Positions 6,128 through 7,519 of a stretch of DNA of 7,519 bases are shown here, piece after piece (position 1 is the first letter of the stretch; each line of letters begins with the position of its first letter). Where the stretch lies: assembly GCA_020849155.1 (NCBI GenBank), contig JADLGU010000055.1, positions 1 through 7,519 of the forward strand. Reading direction: 5' to 3'. Both the position numbers and the translations under genes were made by a program. The notes beneath the pieces are model-generated. The model ran no database searches. It was not told the origin of the DNA and worked only from the letters and a program-made list of their open reading frames with translations. The stretch comes from Rhodocyclaceae bacterium (GTDB lineage Bacteria; Pseudomonadota; Gammaproteobacteria; Burkholderiales; Rhodocyclaceae).

Positions 6128-7519
6128 TGGTCACGCGGCGCGATCTGCTCAAGAGCGGCGGCGCCTGCGGCCTGCTGGCGGGGCTGCCCGACGAGCTGCT
6201 GGCGCGCATCCGGGATCCCGGCGATCCGCTTTCAAGCTACCCGTTCCGCGAGTGGGAAGACTTCTACCGCAGGGAGCTGGCGGAAACGCGCGGCAATGCG
6301 CAGGGCTACGCCTTCCACTGCTCCAACTGCCAGGGCAACTGCGCCTTCCGCGTGCATGCGAAAGACGGGGTGGTGACGCGCGAGGAGCAGCTGGCCGAAT
6401 ACCCGCAGCTGAATCCGAACCTCCCCGATCCCAACCCGCGCGGCTGCAACAAGGGCACCATCCACTCGCAGGCCATGCACGAGAAGGACCGCCTGCTGCA
6501 TCCGCTGAAGCGCATCGGCGCACGTGGCGCCGGCAAGTGGCAACGCGTCACCTGGGACGAGGCGCTCGGCGACATCGCCGAAAAGCTGGTCGACACCCTG
6601 GTGAAGGAGGGCCCGGCCTCGATCATGGTCTACGCCGGCACCGGCATCGTCTCGCAGGGCAAGCGCGCCGGCCCGCTGCGGCTGGGGTCGCTGCTCGGCG
6701 CGCAGCGCCTGTATCCGTCGAGCGCGGTGGGCGACATGTTCACCGGGGCCAGCCTCGCCTACGGCATCCCCAACGTCGGAACCTCGCTCGATGCCTGGTT
6801 CGAGATGGACTACATCGTGCTGTGGAGCTTCAACCCCAACGTCACGCGCATTCCCGACGCGCACTACCTGTGGGAGGCGAAGTGGCGCGGCGCCAAGATC
6901 GTCGTCATCGCGCCCGACTACAACCCGACCGCCATCCACGCCGATTTGTGGATTCCGATCCAGCCCGGCACCGACAGCTTTCTGGCGATGTCGCTGGTGC
7001 AGGTGGTGCTCGCCGAGAAGCTCTACAAGGAAGACTTCGTCCGCGAGCAGACGGATCTCACCTTCCTGGTGCGCGAAGACAACGGGCAGGTCTTGCGCCT
7101 CTCCGACATCCGCATGGGCGGGCGCGACTTCTTCTTCTACTGCTGGGACGAGGCGGGCGGGCGCGCGCAGGCCATGCCCGGCACGCGCGGCCACTTCCGC
7201 AAGACCCTGCGACTGGGCGCGTTGAAGCCGGCGCTTACCGGACGCTTCGAAGTAAAGGGCGCCGACGGCAAGAGCATTCCCGTTACCACCGTGTTCGAGA
7301 AGGTGCGCGCCGAAGCGGCGAAATTCGCGCCCGAGGCGACGCATCGGCACACCGGCATCCATCCCGACGTGGTGCGCCGCCTGGCGCGCGAATACGCCGC
7401 GGCGCACGACCCGGGGCTGACCATCGGCTTCTCGCTGCACAAGTACGCCTGGGGCATCCTCGCCTGCTGGGGCCAGGCGCTGTTCTGCGCGCTCACCGGC
7501 CACGACGTGGTGGACACCG
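6127..7519 (+). CDS. Tat-exported molybdopterin oxidoreductase, type II DMSO reductase family (3' end outside window)
   Basis: The visible 464 residues are the N-terminal half of a bis-MGD molybdoenzyme catalytic subunit. A Tat signal is seen at TRRDLLKSGG (3-12). The [4Fe-4S] FS0 site is FHCSNCQGNC with C107 following in NPRGCNKG; aligned with NarG (HGVNCTGSC) it gives H64, C68, C72 and C107 with identical spacing. Other type II-like stretches are TREEQLAEYPQLNPNLPDPN (84-103), SSAVGDMFTGASLAYG with candidate Mo ligand D203, and FNPNVTRIPDAHYLWE and IAPDYNPTAIHADLWIP in the cofactor-binding region. Relatives include ethylbenzene, dimethylsulfide and steroid C25 dehydrogenases and selenate, chlorate and nitrate reductases. 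The substrate is unknown; neighbouring sulfurtransferase and thioredoxin genes hint at sulfur chemistry. The ATG overlaps the TlpA stop (TAATG). Iron-sulfur and membrane or heme subunits would be expected beyond the edge. Confidence 0.93.
   Translation, partial: MVTRRDLLKSGGACGLLAGLPDELLARIRDPGDPLSSYPFREWEDFYRRELAETRGNAQGYAFHCSNCQGNCAFRVHAKDGVVTREEQLAEYPQLNPNLPDPNPRGCNKGTIHSQAMHEKDRLLHPLKRIGARGAGKWQRVTWDEALGDIAEKLVDTLVKEGPASIMVYAGTGIVSQGKRAGPLRLGSLLGAQRLYPSSAVGDMFTGASLAYGIPNVGTSLDAWFEMDYIVLWSFNPNVTRIPDAHYLWEAKWRGAKIVVIAPDYNPTAIHADLWIPIQPGTDSFLAMSLVQVVLAEKLYKEDFVREQTDLTFLVREDNGQVLRLSDIRMGGRDFFFYCWDEAGGRAQAMPGTRGHFRKTLRLGALKPALTGRFEVKGADGKSIPVTTVFEKVRAEAAKFAPEATHRHTGIHPDVVRRLAREYAAAHDPGLTIGFSLHKYAWGILACWGQALFCALTGHDVVDT

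Noticed and set aside
6232..7503. Long open frame of 423 codons antisense to the Mo oxidoreductase
   Set aside because: It is a compositional shadow of a GC-rich gene. The sense strand encodes an unmistakable molybdoenzyme, and the antisense translation has no recognisable domain.

Overview
The window is GC-rich, densely coded bacterial chromosome. The protein families, codon use and gene style suggest a betaproteobacterium, perhaps Rhodocyclales-like; this is inference from style, not a taxonomic proof. No RNA gene, IS transposase, CRISPR array or origin is visible, and no stretch longer than about 160 bases lacks a gene.

Left part (1-2983), glyoxylate/C2 metabolism. A minus-strand operon reads hydroxypyruvate isomerase (hyi), then a type II (S)-2-haloacid dehalogenase, then malate synthase A (aceB, cut by the window edge). 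Both junctions are 4-nt ATGA overlaps, which implies coupled translation. A divergent LysR-type regulator starts 79 bases from hyi. The AT-rich gap between them holds a candidate LysR box, a direct repeat and a plausible lysR promoter.

Middle and right part (2998-7519), an apparent exported sulfur/redox module. An ArsR-type HTH fused to a rhodanese domain follows lysR by 14 nt. It converges, 3 bp apart at the stops, on a minus-strand gene for a secreted 148-residue protein with thioredoxin-like character and one cysteine. A short AT-rich divergent promoter region separates that gene from a plus-strand operon. The operon encodes a secreted 118-residue protein of unknown function, a secreted tandem-rhodanese sulfurtransferase, a TlpA-like thioredoxin (WCPPC), and a Tat-exported molybdopterin oxidoreductase that aligns with the type II (NarG/ethylbenzene dehydrogenase-like) DMSO reductase family and runs off the right edge. 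Every product except the regulator carries an export signal, so the module would work in the periplasm. The regulator may sense sulfane sulfur through its rhodanese cysteines. The Mo enzyme's substrate cannot be read from this window.

A palindromic element built of CACAGAG units sits inside the operon between the sulfurtransferase and TlpA genes. It overlaps the 5' end of the TlpA reading frame and supplies all of that gene's plausible start codons. Other points for a second look are the sulfurtransferase's C-X5-R active loop, one residue longer than the usual rhodanese loop, and a dyad that could be the ArsR-rhodanese operator.
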